Shown here piece by piece: positions 14,652-23,271 of a stretch of 25,106 bases of DNA. This DNA is from Bacteroidia bacterium (GTDB taxonomy: Bacteria > Bacteroidota > Bacteroidia > Bacteroidales > Azobacteroidaceae). The stretch is from assembly GCA_025996815.1 (NCBI GenBank), contig BNTT01000033.1, positions 1 through 25,106 on the forward strand, in the 5' to 3' direction. The notes beneath the pieces are model-generated. The model did not search any database. It was not told the origin of the DNA and worked only from the letters and a program-made list of their open reading frames with translations. Every line of letters begins with the position of its first letter. Position 1 is the first letter of the stretch. Made by a program: the position numbers and the translations under genes.

Positions 14652-15884
14652 ATGAAAAGAACAGTTTTTTTTAGAACAATGGCACTCGCGGGGGCAATTT
14701 GCAGCCTCGGCTTGAGTGGCTGCAACGACGACAGCGACGGTGCCAAAGTATCGGCAATCGGTGTGAAAGAAGCCGTGTATGTGAGCCCAATCATGCAACT
14801 TTCGCTGAAAGACAATGCCACATTGCAACTCACCCCGTTTATTATGCCGCAAAATGCAGCCAATAAAGCGGTCGCGTATTCAAACTTGTATCCCAAAGTG
14901 CTGGAAATCAGTGCAGATGGGCTGATTACGCCAAAAGCGGTTGGCACCGACACCATCACCATCCGTGCAACAGACGGCTCGGGCGTGAAAGTGTCTTATC
15001 CGGTAGTTATTACCGACCATATCGTGAAAGCAACCGCTATCAACGTAACGGCACTTGGAGCAAATATGTCAATCAAAATTGGCAATACGTTCGACCTGGG
15101 TCATGAAGTAACGCTCTCTCCCAATGATACGTGGGATACTTCAGTAACCTACGCATCTTCGGACGCAACTATTGCCACGGTTGATGCCAACGGAATTGTT
15201 ACGGCAGTGGCAGAAGGCACAGCCCAAATCACCATCACCACCGCCGATGGCAGCAATCTCACGAGAACTTGCCCTGTAGAAGTGAAAGGGATTGTAATCT
15301 CAGACGTGAATTACGACCGCACCGGCTGGACGGCAACCGTTGACCCTGCAAATGCAGCACTGAACGACGCTACTATTGGAGGCAACGATGCGATGTATCT
15401 ACTTGATGATGGAAAATTAGAAGGGAAAACGGCGGAAACTTGCCTTGGTGTGGCAAAACCGGGAAGAACAGCTCCGCTTGATGGTGAAACGACTGATTTT
15501 AAGGTATCTTTCGTGATTGATATGAAAGTAGCGCAAGACATCGACTACTTCATACTCAGACATCGCTCAGACAATCGTACCGTTGCTTTGCAAGTGTGGG
15601 AAGCCTCTTTCTATGGCAGCAACGACGGCACAACTTTCACGCTTATCAAAGCCGGAGCCGTAACAAGAGCCGCAGGCAACAACGACCCTTATACAGATTT
15701 TCCTAACACCCCGCCCACTTATACTGCCCTTGGTGCCGATGACCCGAAGCTAAACGTAAAAATAGCATTGGATGCTACGGTAAACTACCGCTACATCAAA
15801 ATGACGTATGACGTTTGGAACCCGAGCGCATCCGGACAGATGCAAATTGCCGAATTTAACATCGGCAAAACGGTGATAGAATAA
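14652..15884 (+). CDS. BIG2/discoidin-type surface lipoprotein, probable glycan-binding accessory protein
   Basis: A 410-residue protein, third gene of the SusCD operon. The signal ends LGLSGC with lipid Cys24, followed by NDDSDG, again an acidic patch that suits surface export. Two BIG2 (bacterial Ig-like) repeats are seen: VLEISADGLITPKAVGTDTI (about 77-97) and IATVDANGIVTAVAEGTAQI (about 175-195), each with the A/S-x-G-x-V/I-T-A/P core. The C-terminal third resembles an F5/8 type C (discoidin) domain: WEASFYGSNDGTTFTLIKAG and YRYIKMTYDVWNPSASGQMQ. Such proteins in this operon position usually bind the target glycan outside the cell (SGBP). No catalytic motif is visible. Alternatively the discoidin domain could bind another surface ligand. 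Confidence 0.85.
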   Translation: MKRTVFFRTMALAGAICSLGLSGCNDDSDGAKVSAIGVKEAVYVSPIMQLSLKDNATLQLTPFIMPQNAANKAVAYSNLYPKVLEISADGLITPKAVGTDTITIRATDGSGVKVSYPVVITDHIVKATAINVTALGANMSIKIGNTFDLGHEVTLSPNDTWDTSVTYASSDATIATVDANGIVTAVAEGTAQITITTADGSNLTRTCPVEVKGIVISDVNYDRTGWTATVDPANAALNDATIGGNDAMYLLDDGKLEGKTAETCLGVAKPGRTAPLDGETTDFKVSFVIDMKVAQDIDYFILRHRSDNRTVALQVWEASFYGSNDGTTFTLIKAGAVTRAAGNNDPYTDFPNTPPTYTALGADDPKLNVKIALDATVNYRYIKMTYDVWNPSASGQMQIAEFNIGKTVIE

Positions 15885-15901
15885 TTTTACTGTTTAAGTT
15901 C

Positions 15902-15939
15902 GCAAAGAGAGCCGTCCACATTGGGGCAGCTCTCTTTGC
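15902..15939 (+). terminator. Hairpin terminator of the SusCD operon
   Basis: GCAAAGAGAGC (15902-15912) pairs perfectly with GCTCTCTTTGC (15929-15939), an 11-bp stem with a 16-base loop, 17 bases after the stop of the last operon gene. No long T run follows, so termination efficiency is uncertain. The symmetrical stem would also read from the other strand. Confidence 0.65.
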
Positions 15940-15979
15940 TCATGTGAATAGCGAAACAAGACTTATTTGCAGGGAAAAT

Positions 15980-16019
15980 CTGCCAAAATGTCAGTCGCAA
16001 AAAGTGGCACCATTTTTGA
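15980..16019 (+). promoter_or_regulatory. Sigma-54-like promoter with upstream palindrome before htpG
   Basis: TGGCAC (16005-16010), five bases, then TTGA (16016-16019) matches the sigma-54 -24/-12 pattern TGGCAC-N5-TTGC except for the last base. It predicts a start near 16030 and a ~20-base leader. Just upstream is the near-perfect palindrome CTGCCA-AAA-TGTCAG (15980-15994), which could bind an activator. No TAnnTTTG box is present at a suitable place. The pattern is seen directly; use by RpoN is inferred. Confidence 0.5.
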
Positions 16020-16051
16020 GTGATTGTTCATAAAAACAATACATTTATATT

Positions 16052-17920
16052 ATGGAAGCAAAAAAGCAAGGTCATATTGGGGTGACGACCGAAAACATTT
16101 TCCCCGTGATTAAGAAGTTTTTGTATAGCGACCACGAGATTTTTCTCCGTGAGTTGGTTTCTAATGCGGTGGACGCTACTCAGAAGGTGAAGACGCTGGC
16201 GCAGGTGGGCGAGTTTAAGGGCGAGTTGGGCGATTTGACCATTCGCGTGAAGCTCGACGACAAGAAGAAGACGCTCACGATTTCCGACAGCGGCTTGGGG
16301 CTAACTGCCGATGAGATAGACAAATACATCAATCAGATTGCCTTTTCGAGCGCGGAGGGCTTTTTGGAAAAATACAAGGACAACGCCAATGCCATCATTG
16401 GGCATTTCGGCTTGGGCTTCTATTCGGCGTTTATGGTGTCGAAAAAGGTGGAAATCATCACCAAATCGTGGCAAGAGGATGCTCCTGCGATGAAATGGTC
16501 GTGCGACGGCTCGCCCGAATACACCATCACCGAGGCGAAAAAAGAGGCGCGCGGCACCGACATCATCCTCTATATGGATGACGACAGCAAGGAATTTCTG
16601 GAAAAAACGCGCATCGAAATGCTGCTGAGAAAATACTGCCGCTTCCTGCCCGTGCCAATTGCGTTCGGCAAAAAATCGGAGTGGAAAGACGGCAAATCGG
16701 TGGAATTGGACGACGACAATATTATCAACGACACCAACCCGCTGTGGATGCGCAAACCGGCGGATTTGACCGACGAGGATTATATCAAATTCTACAAGGA
16801 ACTCTACCCGTATAGCGACGACCCGCTGTTTTGGATACATCTGAACGTGGATTATCCGTTCAATCTGACGGGCGTTTTGTATTTCCCCAAGGTGAAAAAC
16901 GGCATTGATTTGCAGAAAAATAAGATACAACTGTATAGCAATCAGGTGTTTGTGAGCGACAGCGTGGAAGGCATCGTGCCCGAATTTATGACGCTGCTCC
17001 ACGGCGTGATTGACTCGCCGGACATCCCGCTCAACGTGTCGCGTTCCTATTTGCAGTCCGACAGCAATGTGAAGAAGATTTCGACCTACATCACCAAGAA
17101 AGTGGCTGACCGCCTGGACGAGATTTTCAAAAACAACCGCCCGCAGTTTGAGGAAAAATGGAACAGTCTGCGCATTTTCATCGAATACGGTATGATTACC
17201 GACGAAAAATTTGCCGAACGCGCGATGAAATTCGTGCTGTTCAACACATTAGACAACAAATTTTTCACATTGGACGAATACAAAACGCTGGTGGAAGCCA
17301 ACCAAACGGACAAAGACGGCACGCTGATTTATCTCTACACCACCGACAGGGACACCCAATTTGCCTACATCGAACAAGCCAAAGCGCAGGGCTACGACGT
17401 GCTGCTGATGGATGGGCAACTCGACAATCACTTTATGAACTCGCTGGAGTCGAAGTTGGGAAAAACCCGCTTCGTGCGCGTGGACGCCGATGTTTTGAGC
17501 AATTTGATTAAGAAAACCGATGCCCAAGAGGTCAAATTGACCGAAGAGGAACGCAATGCGCTGACAGAAAAATTCAAGTCAACCATCCCGCCCATCGAAA
17601 AAACCGATTTCGTGATTGGCTTCGAGCACTTGGGCGAAAGCGGCAACCCCATTACGGTAACGCAAAATGAGTTTATGCGCCGCATGATAGAGATGTCGGC
17701 GATGCAGCCCGGTATGAATTTCTACGGCGATATGCCCGCCTCCTACACGATGACCGTCAATCTGGATGCGCCCGCCGTGCAAAAGATTGCGCAAGACAAA
17801 GACAACACGCCCGAAATGCAGGCGAAAGCCACCCGTCTGGTCGATTTAGCCCTGCTGGCAACCGGCTTGCTGAAAGGCGAAGCGTTAAGCAAATTCATCA
17901 AGCGCAGTCTCGAACTGTGA
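16052..17920 (+). CDS. htpG: Molecular chaperone HtpG (Hsp90)
   Basis: A 622-residue cytoplasmic ATP-dependent chaperone, close to the E. coli HtpG length (624). The GHKL ATPase domain shows E34 in FLRELVSNAVDA (also N38, D41), DSGLGLT, the ATP lid IAFSSAEGFL and IGHFGLGFYSAF. The middle domain contains FWIHLNVDYPFNLTGVLYFP, IQLYSNQVFVSD and the catalytic-loop segment DSPDIPLNVSRSYLQSD (NVSR-x-x-LQ is the Hsp90 signature). The C-terminal dimerisation part runs to SKFIKRSLEL. Its codons are rich in GC-ending forms, like the PUL genes and unlike the AT-rich genes at the right end. The upstream sequence suggests stress-responsive control; the last ten codons form one arm of a long hairpin. Confidence 0.97.
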   Translation: MEAKKQGHIGVTTENIFPVIKKFLYSDHEIFLRELVSNAVDATQKVKTLAQVGEFKGELGDLTIRVKLDDKKKTLTISDSGLGLTADEIDKYINQIAFSSAEGFLEKYKDNANAIIGHFGLGFYSAFMVSKKVEIITKSWQEDAPAMKWSCDGSPEYTITEAKKEARGTDIILYMDDDSKEFLEKTRIEMLLRKYCRFLPVPIAFGKKSEWKDGKSVELDDDNIINDTNPLWMRKPADLTDEDYIKFYKELYPYSDDPLFWIHLNVDYPFNLTGVLYFPKVKNGIDLQKNKIQLYSNQVFVSDSVEGIVPEFMTLLHGVIDSPDIPLNVSRSYLQSDSNVKKISTYITKKVADRLDEIFKNNRPQFEEKWNSLRIFIEYGMITDEKFAERAMKFVLFNTLDNKFFTLDEYKTLVEANQTDKDGTLIYLYTTDRDTQFAYIEQAKAQGYDVLLMDGQLDNHFMNSLESKLGKTRFVRVDADVLSNLIKKTDAQEVKLTEEERNALTEKFKSTIPPIEKTDFVIGFEHLGESGNPITVTQNEFMRRMIEMSAMQPGMNFYGDMPASYTMTVNLDAPAVQKIAQDKDNTPEMQAKATRLVDLALLATGLLKGEALSKFIKRSLEL

Positions 17921-17937
17921 TTGCGCTTGATGAATTT
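17891..17937 (+). terminator. 16-bp hairpin overlapping the 3' end of htpG
   Basis: AAATTCATCAAGCGCA (17891-17906) is the exact reverse complement of TGCGCTTGATGAATTT (17922-17937), with a 15-base loop holding the last htpG codons and its stop. On the plus strand it is followed shortly by a T-rich run (17941-17946), so it should terminate htpG. It also lies 10 bases past the stop of the convergent glnN gene, so it may shield both. Confidence 0.8.
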
Positions 17938-17946
17938 ACATTTTTT

Positions 17947-20142
17947 CTACCTCACAAACAGCAGTTCGCGATACTTCGGCAACGTCCAAAGTTCATCATC
18001 GACAATCAGTTCGAGTTTGTCGGTGTGGTAGCGAATTTCATCGAAGAAGGGCACCACTTGGTCGTGGTAGGCGACTGCTTTTTTGCGTTCGTCCTCGATT
18101 TTGTTTACCACTTTTCGGGCTTCCACCAACTTTTCGACCTGCTTTTTGATTACTGAGATGTGTTCAGCAATTTCCTCGATAATCTCCGTGTTGTGCACCG
18201 ACAGTTTCGCGGCTTTCTCCTTGTCATACACCTGTTGCATTTTATAGACATTGTCTAACAGGTGCGACTGGTAGTGCGTGGCTACCGGAATGATGTGGTT
18301 CATCACCAAATCGCCCAGCACACGTGCCTCAATCTGAATTTTCTTGGTATAGGTTTCCCATTTCACCTCGTTGCGAGCGTGGAGTTCGCGCTCGGAGAAC
18401 ACGCCGGTTTGTTGAAACATTTTGATGGTTTCCGGTTTCACATACGCATCGTAGATGACCGGGACGCTTGTTTCGCAGTCCAGACCGCGTTTTTTGGCTT
18501 CTGCTTTCCATTCGTCGCTGTAGCCGTTGCCGTCGAAGCGGATGGGTTTGGAGGCTTTGATGTATTCTTTCAAAACATCGAAAATCGCCTTGTTTTTGGC
18601 GGTGCCGTCTTTGACTTTTTTTGCCACTGCCTCCGTAAATTCCACCAATTGGGCGGCTACGATGGCGTTGAGCGTAATCATTGCCGAGGCACAGTTGGCA
18701 GACGAACCCACCGCGCGGAACTCGAAACGGTTGCCTGTGAAGGCGAACGGCGAGGTGCGGTTGCGGTCGGTGTTGTCCAAAAGCACTTCGGGGATTTTTG
18801 CCACACCGAGACTCAATTTGTGCTTGGAATCCATCACAATAGCATCTTCGCTCGTGCTGTTTTCCAATTTGTCTAACACGCTCGTAACTTGTGTGCCCAA
18901 AAATGCCGAGATGATGGCGGGAGGGGCTTCGTTTGCGCCCAGGCGGTGTGCATTTTGAGCCGTCATGATGGATGCTTTCAGCAGTGCATTGTTTTTGTAC
19001 AACGCCATTAAAATATTGACTACAAAGGTGATAAATTGCAAATTCTCTTCCGGCGTTTTGCCCGGAGTGAGCAGCCCAACGCCGGTGTCGGTGCCCAGCG
19101 ACCAGTTGTTGTGCTTGCCGGAGCCGTTGATGCCTGCAAACGGCTTTTCGTGAAGCAGCAGACGGAACCCGTGACGGCGCGCCACTTTCTTCATAATACT
19201 CATTAGCAGCAAGTTCTGGTCAACCGCCAAATTGGTTTCGCCGTAAATGGGAGCCAACTCAAACTGGTTGGGAGCCACCTCGTTGTGACGAGTTTTCAAG
19301 GGGATGCCAAATTTGTAGCCTTCAAACTCCAAATCCTTCATATAGGCTTGCACGCGCGTGGGGATGGAGCCAAAATAGTGGTCGTCTAACTGCTGGTTTT
19401 TTGCCGATTCGTGACCCAGCAGGGTGCGTCCGGTCAGCATCAAATCGGGACGGGTGGCATATAAATGGTCGTCCACGAGAAAATATTCCTGTTCCCAACC
19501 CAAGTAGGAATACACTTTTTTCACCTGTGGGTCAAACATCTGGCAAACGCTCGTTGCCGCTTTGTCCACCGCACTTAAAGCCTTGAGCAGCGGCGTTTTA
19601 TAGTCTAACGCCTCGCCGGTGTAAGAAATGAAAACGGTGGGGATGCAGAGCGTGTCGTCCATCACGAAAGCGGGCGATGAGGGGTCCCAAGCCGTGTAGC
19701 CGCGCGCCTCAAACGTGTTGCGAATGCCGCCGCTGGGAAACGATGAAGCATCCGGCTCCTGCTGCGCCAACAATTTGCCCGAAAGTTCCTCAATAACGCC
19801 GCTTCCGGGTGCGCCTTTGTACTCGATGAACGAGTCGTGCTTCTCTGCCGAACCTTCCGTCAGCGGCTGAAACCAGTGCGTGTAGTGCGTGGCACCCAGT
19901 TCCATCGCCCACATTTTCATGCCGGCAGCCACATGACTTGCCAAATCACGGTCTAATGTCTCGCCTTTTTCAATCACGCCCATCAATGTTTTGAACGTTT
20001 CCTTCGAGAGGTATTTTTCCAACTGCGCCTTGTTAAAAACGTACTTCCCGAAGTACTCAGACGTTTTTTCACTCGGTGCCACCACCTCCACAGCCTTCTT
20101 TTCGAAAGCCTCCTCAACTGCTTTAAATCTCAAATTTGCCAT
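17947..20142 (-). CDS. glnN: Type III glutamine synthetase
   Basis: GSIII joins ammonia to glutamate using ATP and is the usual glutamine synthetase of Bacteroidales. Start taken at the ATG at 20142 (MANLRFKAVEEAFEKKAVEV), giving 731 residues, matching the known ~730-residue family. The open frame can be extended to a TTG at 20187, but that lies in the promoter. Visible GSIII features: ELGATHYTHWFQPLTEG, FEARGYTAWDPSSPAFV, GWEQEYFLVD, the glutamate/ATP site TRHNEVAPNQFELAP, NGSGKHNNWSLGTDTGVGLL, NRTSPFAFTGNRFEFRAVGS and a C-terminal helical region with IKKQVEKLVEARKVVNKIED. It is transcribed alone from a consensus promoter and converges with htpG. Confidence 0.97.
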   Translation of the reverse strand: MANLRFKAVEEAFEKKAVEVVAPSEKTSEYFGKYVFNKAQLEKYLSKETFKTLMGVIEKGETLDRDLASHVAAGMKMWAMELGATHYTHWFQPLTEGSAEKHDSFIEYKGAPGSGVIEELSGKLLAQQEPDASSFPSGGIRNTFEARGYTAWDPSSPAFVMDDTLCIPTVFISYTGEALDYKTPLLKALSAVDKAATSVCQMFDPQVKKVYSYLGWEQEYFLVDDHLYATRPDLMLTGRTLLGHESAKNQQLDDHYFGSIPTRVQAYMKDLEFEGYKFGIPLKTRHNEVAPNQFELAPIYGETNLAVDQNLLLMSIMKKVARRHGFRLLLHEKPFAGINGSGKHNNWSLGTDTGVGLLTPGKTPEENLQFITFVVNILMALYKNNALLKASIMTAQNAHRLGANEAPPAIISAFLGTQVTSVLDKLENSTSEDAIVMDSKHKLSLGVAKIPEVLLDNTDRNRTSPFAFTGNRFEFRAVGSSANCASAMITLNAIVAAQLVEFTEAVAKKVKDGTAKNKAIFDVLKEYIKASKPIRFDGNGYSDEWKAEAKKRGLDCETSVPVIYDAYVKPETIKMFQQTGVFSERELHARNEVKWETYTKKIQIEARVLGDLVMNHIIPVATHYQSHLLDNVYKMQQVYDKEKAAKLSVHNTEIIEEIAEHISVIKKQVEKLVEARKVVNKIEDERKKAVAYHDQVVPFFDEIRYHTDKLELIVDDELWTLPKYRELLFVR

Positions 20143-20184
20143 AATTTTCTTTATTTTAATGTTATTTTTTAAACTTTGACGGTG

Positions 20185-20215
20185 CAAAGGTAAGCATTTT
20201 GTTTTTAATTTCCAA
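20185..20215 (-). promoter_or_regulatory. Promoter of glnN
   Basis: On the minus strand TACCTTTG (20192-20185) matches the -7 consensus exactly, and TTTG with its TTG at 20215-20213 lies 20 bases upstream, the ideal -33 spacing. The leader would be about 35-40 bases of AT-rich sequence. This is the best-formed promoter in the window, fitting strong expression of a central nitrogen gene. Confidence 0.8.
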
Positions 20216-20231
20216 ATTTTTCAAGCAAAAT

Positions 20232-20246
20232 GTTCAAATTATGAAC
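20232..20246 (-). terminator. Weak hairpin at the glycosyltransferase stop codon
   Basis: GTTCA (20232-20236) and TGAAC (20242-20246) can form a 5-bp stem around the stop codon, followed on the minus strand by ATTTT. It would separate the glycosyltransferase gene from the glnN promoter, but the stem is short. Confidence 0.25.
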
Positions 20247-20919
20247 GAATTTTCTGAAAATAGTGATTATAGCAGAGGTGTCTCGGAACAAGATAAGACC
20301 ATTTGGGCATATTCATCCCCCAGCGTTTGGCGGTGCCGGCATAGTCGGCTGTGATATAATCGTCGATGTCCATTTCGGCTAATAAATGCGTTTTCTTTTG
20401 GCGATAAACATCAATCATGGCATCAATACAGGGTGACCCATGCTTGATAAACGGTTTGAACAAGCCGTATGCCTGCCTGTTGATTAGCATACAGAGCGGA
20501 TGGATATAGGAATATTTGTAAGAATTGGGAAAAAGTTTTGCAAGCCAAGGCATCTCCCACGACTGATGTCCCAAAGTATTGACCATGCGTTTGCGCCCAA
20601 CCACATAGCCCGCATAACGTTCCAGCATGGCTTCGATAATCGGCTTTTGCATGGTCACATCGCTATCCAAAATGAGCAAGAAGTCATATTTTGAACTTTT
20701 AATGGCGTAGTCCATACCCGGACCGTGGTGGATGTTGTAGCCAAAGCGTTCCACAGTAAAGTTTTTGTCTTCGCGCTCCAAGTCATCAAAATAAACCACG
20801 CCATCATCACTCCCGTCAATGATGCGGTACGGCATATCAGGATACAATGCCCTCACGCTCCGGTATTGTCGATAGATGAGGTCCGGCGTTTTGTAATGAA
20901 CAGATATAATTTCAATCAT
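20239..20919 (-). CDS. Small glycosyltransferase, GT2-like (GT-A fold)
   Basis: Start set at the ATG at 20919 (MIEIISVHYKTPDLI), because the nominal longer frame begins at a TTG within the promoter. The 226-residue protein opens with the beta-strand typical of GT-A transferases and carries FLLILDSDVTM with the metal- and nucleotide-sugar-binding D-x-D at residues 85-87. It also has GPGMDYAIKSSKYDF just before it, like the GxNxGxxxAxN helix region of GT2 enzymes. No membrane helix is visible, so it is probably cytosolic or membrane-associated. Family members transfer sugars to polysaccharide or glycolipid acceptors; donor and acceptor are unknown. It is a lone gene, not part of an obvious glycan cluster. 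Confidence 0.75.
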   Translation of the reverse strand: MIEIISVHYKTPDLIYRQYRSVRALYPDMPYRIIDGSDDGVVYFDDLEREDKNFTVERFGYNIHHGPGMDYAIKSSKYDFLLILDSDVTMQKPIIEAMLERYAGYVVGRKRMVNTLGHQSWEMPWLAKLFPNSYKYSYIHPLCMLINRQAYGLFKPFIKHGSPCIDAMIDVYRQKKTHLLAEMDIDDYITADYAGTAKRWGMNMPKWSYLVPRHLCYNHYFQKIRS

Positions 20920-20937
20920 TTTTTCGTATTTTTTTCG

Positions 20938-20945
20938 CAAAGGTA
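20938..20945 (-). promoter_or_regulatory. -7 box of the glycosyltransferase gene
   Basis: TACCTTTG on the minus strand (20945-20938) lies 18 bases before the ATG, giving a leader of about 12 bases. A TTG 15 bases upstream is closer than the usual 19-21, so the -33 element is uncertain. Confidence 0.6.
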
Positions 20946-21001
20946 GTGTTTTTTTGAAAACAATAACTCACTACTGTATATAGTAGCGATATCCTCAACA
21001 T

Positions 21002-21022
21002 CGCATTGAAACGCATTGAAAA
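21002..21022. repeat. Short tandem repeat at the boundary of the AT-rich module
   Basis: CGCATTGAAA occurs twice in tandem (about 21003-21022), 15 bases beyond the stop of the second DUF262 gene. Next to it, CTACT-N6-AGTAG (around 20974-20989) forms a 5-bp inverted repeat. This lies where base composition changes between the glycosyltransferase gene and the DUF262 genes, so it may mark an old insertion edge, though it is too short to prove it. Confidence 0.4.
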
Positions 21023-21036
21023 CATAATTCTATTTG

Positions 21037-23271
21037 CTAAAATTCAGTTTCTATTCTTGTTATTTGGTTTAAAATACTTTCGCTGTTTTCGCCATCAAAA
21101 ATTTCAAACTCTATCTTACTTATCAATTCATGAAATTGATACTCATCTTTAATATTTGAATACTCATATTTCTTTTGACATACCCAATCTTTTTCTTTTT
21201 CCGTTTCTTCAAATTCGATAGCTTCTATTCTTTTATCTTGGTTTTCAGTAAGTATTCCAACTCTGATATATTCTTTATCAATTTGATATGTAAAAATAAA
21301 ATCATTTTCTTTGCGCGATAACCGAATCTTCCAACCTCTAAAAAAATCGCCTTTAATATTACCCCACTCCCATTCATGTTTTATATTGGAATTATGGTTT
21401 AATAATTTTTTCACTAATTCATTTCTTAATCCTGAAATAAGAATATTACTATCTGTCCAACGTGTTTTATTGTACAAATAAATATGACCGGAGGAATCAT
21501 ACATTTGCACTTTTTTACTCTCAGAATAATCAAATAAAGAATATCCGTCTTTTTCCCAAGAAATTAAATGATACAACCATAATTTGTCGTATTGCTTTTG
21601 ATACTCAGAAATTCTTTTTCGTATAAATGCTTCAATATCAGAATTATCACACAAATCAGCGAATAAATGACGTAAAAGTTCAAGCCACTGTTTTACCGGC
21701 GTGTATGTGGAAGCATATCCCACCAACCATTTATCAATTTCATTTCTATGAAAACTAATCGGTTCTGTGTAATCCATTTCATAAGTTAATGCTGCTCTGA
21801 CAAATAATGAAGTTTTGATTTTACTTTTATCAAAGATTTCTTCTGCTATTTTTGAATATTGCTTGAATTTAGCATTATCAAATGTTTCTGTTGTGTTAGT
21901 GTTGGCAAATTCAAACAAGAAAAAAATATTTCCGTCAAAAACAGGAATTTTTTCAGCATTGTAAATATCTTGTTTTGAAGTTTTACCAAGTGCGATTAAT
22001 GTTGCTTTTGTCTTTTCCTGCAACCATTGCGAATTTTGGCTTGCAAAAGTGCTTTTGTGTATTTGCTCAAATAAATTAAAATCATCCTTAAAATCAATCA
22101 GTGTATTCGCCAAGTTATCCATTAGAGTTAGATTTGTCTTGTAGTTGGCAGCATCAATATTTGTATGTTTTACTATATTGTCAACTATATGCCACCAATC
22201 AACGAATAAATCTCTCCAATGCGTATCTTTACTTTCTATCTTGACAAGAAAATTCAATAAGGCATACAAACGAGTTCTGTCTTTGTATTCAGGTGCTTTT
22301 AGCCATTCTACAATTTCCAATTCAGGCAGATTTTTGGCATAAGATTTTAGGGCATCACTACGTTTTATAAAATCGTTCAGAAACGTTTCATCTTTAAACC
22401 ATTGAATCCATTCATTTTGTTTTTCAGGTAAATCTTTTGTATTGGTGTCTTCCGTTGCTTCTTTAAACAATTTTACGCGGGCATGTTCTTTGATGTAGTT
22501 TTGTAAAACAATATCGATTAGTTTTTCGTTCTGCATAAGTTCCCAGAAACAATTCGTGTAATCAACATCTATTTTTTGTTCTATCTCTTTATTTACAATT
22601 GTTTTGAATAGTTTGGATTTAAAAAGTTCAAATGCAGTTAGTTCCAATCCACGGGCATTCATTGCCATATATATCTTTTCGTTGGTTATTTTGTCTATTG
22701 GCAAAAATTCAAAACATATTGTTGAATTTTCAGAAATAAGATTATTAAAATACGTACTGCAATTGTCGCGTGAAATAAATGTATTCGCCAATAAATCAAT
22801 AACAACAAGCATTCCTGACACAGTTGGGTCGTTCAACCATTCATATTGAAATTGGATATTATCTCGCAGAACTTTAGAAGAGAGTAGTTCGTTGTCTTTC
22901 AAATCGGAATCTATTAAAAACCTGCAAAATCGCTCCGCAGCAGGACGGGTTGTATAATAGAATTTTCTTAATGGCGAAATATCGTTACTACTGCATTTTC
23001 CCAAATAAATATGCAATAGCCAAAGCATAGTAAATCGTTGTTGACCATCAACCAACAATAATTGATTGTCTTTTTTACTACCATATACTAAACCCAAAGA
23101 CAATTCTTTTTCACTTTTCAAGGCATCGAATATATCTTTAACAAAGTTTTCTGCAATTTCTTTGTTATTTTCTCTACCCTGCGCGTAATCGCGTTGATAA
23201 TTGGGAATAGTTATTGTCGTTAATTCCGAATTATTTATGATATTCCAAAATGTACTCATAATTCTTATCAT
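21037..23271 (-). CDS. DUF262 protein without a recognisable nuclease domain
   Basis: A 744-residue protein, second gene of an overlapping pair. The N-terminal DUF262 (GmrS-like, ParB/Srx-type) domain has IPNYQRDYAQGR (22-33) and the nucleotide-handling motif VDGQQRFTML (D75-R79), then AMNARGLELTAFELFKSKLF. The middle is helical. The C-terminal ~200 residues (SSGHIYLYNKTRWTDSNILI and FRGWKIRLSRKENDFIF) look like a beta-rich domain I do not recognise; the DUF1524 HNH motif of the partner is absent. ATG at 23271 overlaps the TGA of the upstream gene (ATGA), so the proteins are coupled. M5 (MSTFWNIINN) is an alternative start. DUF262 proteins commonly act in anti-phage restriction of modified DNA; that role is inferred here. 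Confidence 0.82.
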   Translation of the reverse strand: MIRIMSTFWNIINNSELTTITIPNYQRDYAQGRENNKEIAENFVKDIFDALKSEKELSLGLVYGSKKDNQLLLVDGQQRFTMLWLLHIYLGKCSSNDISPLRKFYYTTRPAAERFCRFLIDSDLKDNELLSSKVLRDNIQFQYEWLNDPTVSGMLVVIDLLANTFISRDNCSTYFNNLISENSTICFEFLPIDKITNEKIYMAMNARGLELTAFELFKSKLFKTIVNKEIEQKIDVDYTNCFWELMQNEKLIDIVLQNYIKEHARVKLFKEATEDTNTKDLPEKQNEWIQWFKDETFLNDFIKRSDALKSYAKNLPELEIVEWLKAPEYKDRTRLYALLNFLVKIESKDTHWRDLFVDWWHIVDNIVKHTNIDAANYKTNLTLMDNLANTLIDFKDDFNLFEQIHKSTFASQNSQWLQEKTKATLIALGKTSKQDIYNAEKIPVFDGNIFFLFEFANTNTTETFDNAKFKQYSKIAEEIFDKSKIKTSLFVRAALTYEMDYTEPISFHRNEIDKWLVGYASTYTPVKQWLELLRHLFADLCDNSDIEAFIRKRISEYQKQYDKLWLYHLISWEKDGYSLFDYSESKKVQMYDSSGHIYLYNKTRWTDSNILISGLRNELVKKLLNHNSNIKHEWEWGNIKGDFFRGWKIRLSRKENDFIFTYQIDKEYIRVGILTENQDKRIEAIEFEETEKEKDWVCQKKYEYSNIKDEYQFHELISKIEFEIFDGENSESILNQITRIETEF

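Noticed and set aside
14664..14671. T8 tract in the signal peptide of the BIG2 lipoprotein as a second phase-variation site
   Set aside because: An eight-base T run is common in AT-leaning sequence and much less slip-prone than the G9 tract; no further support.
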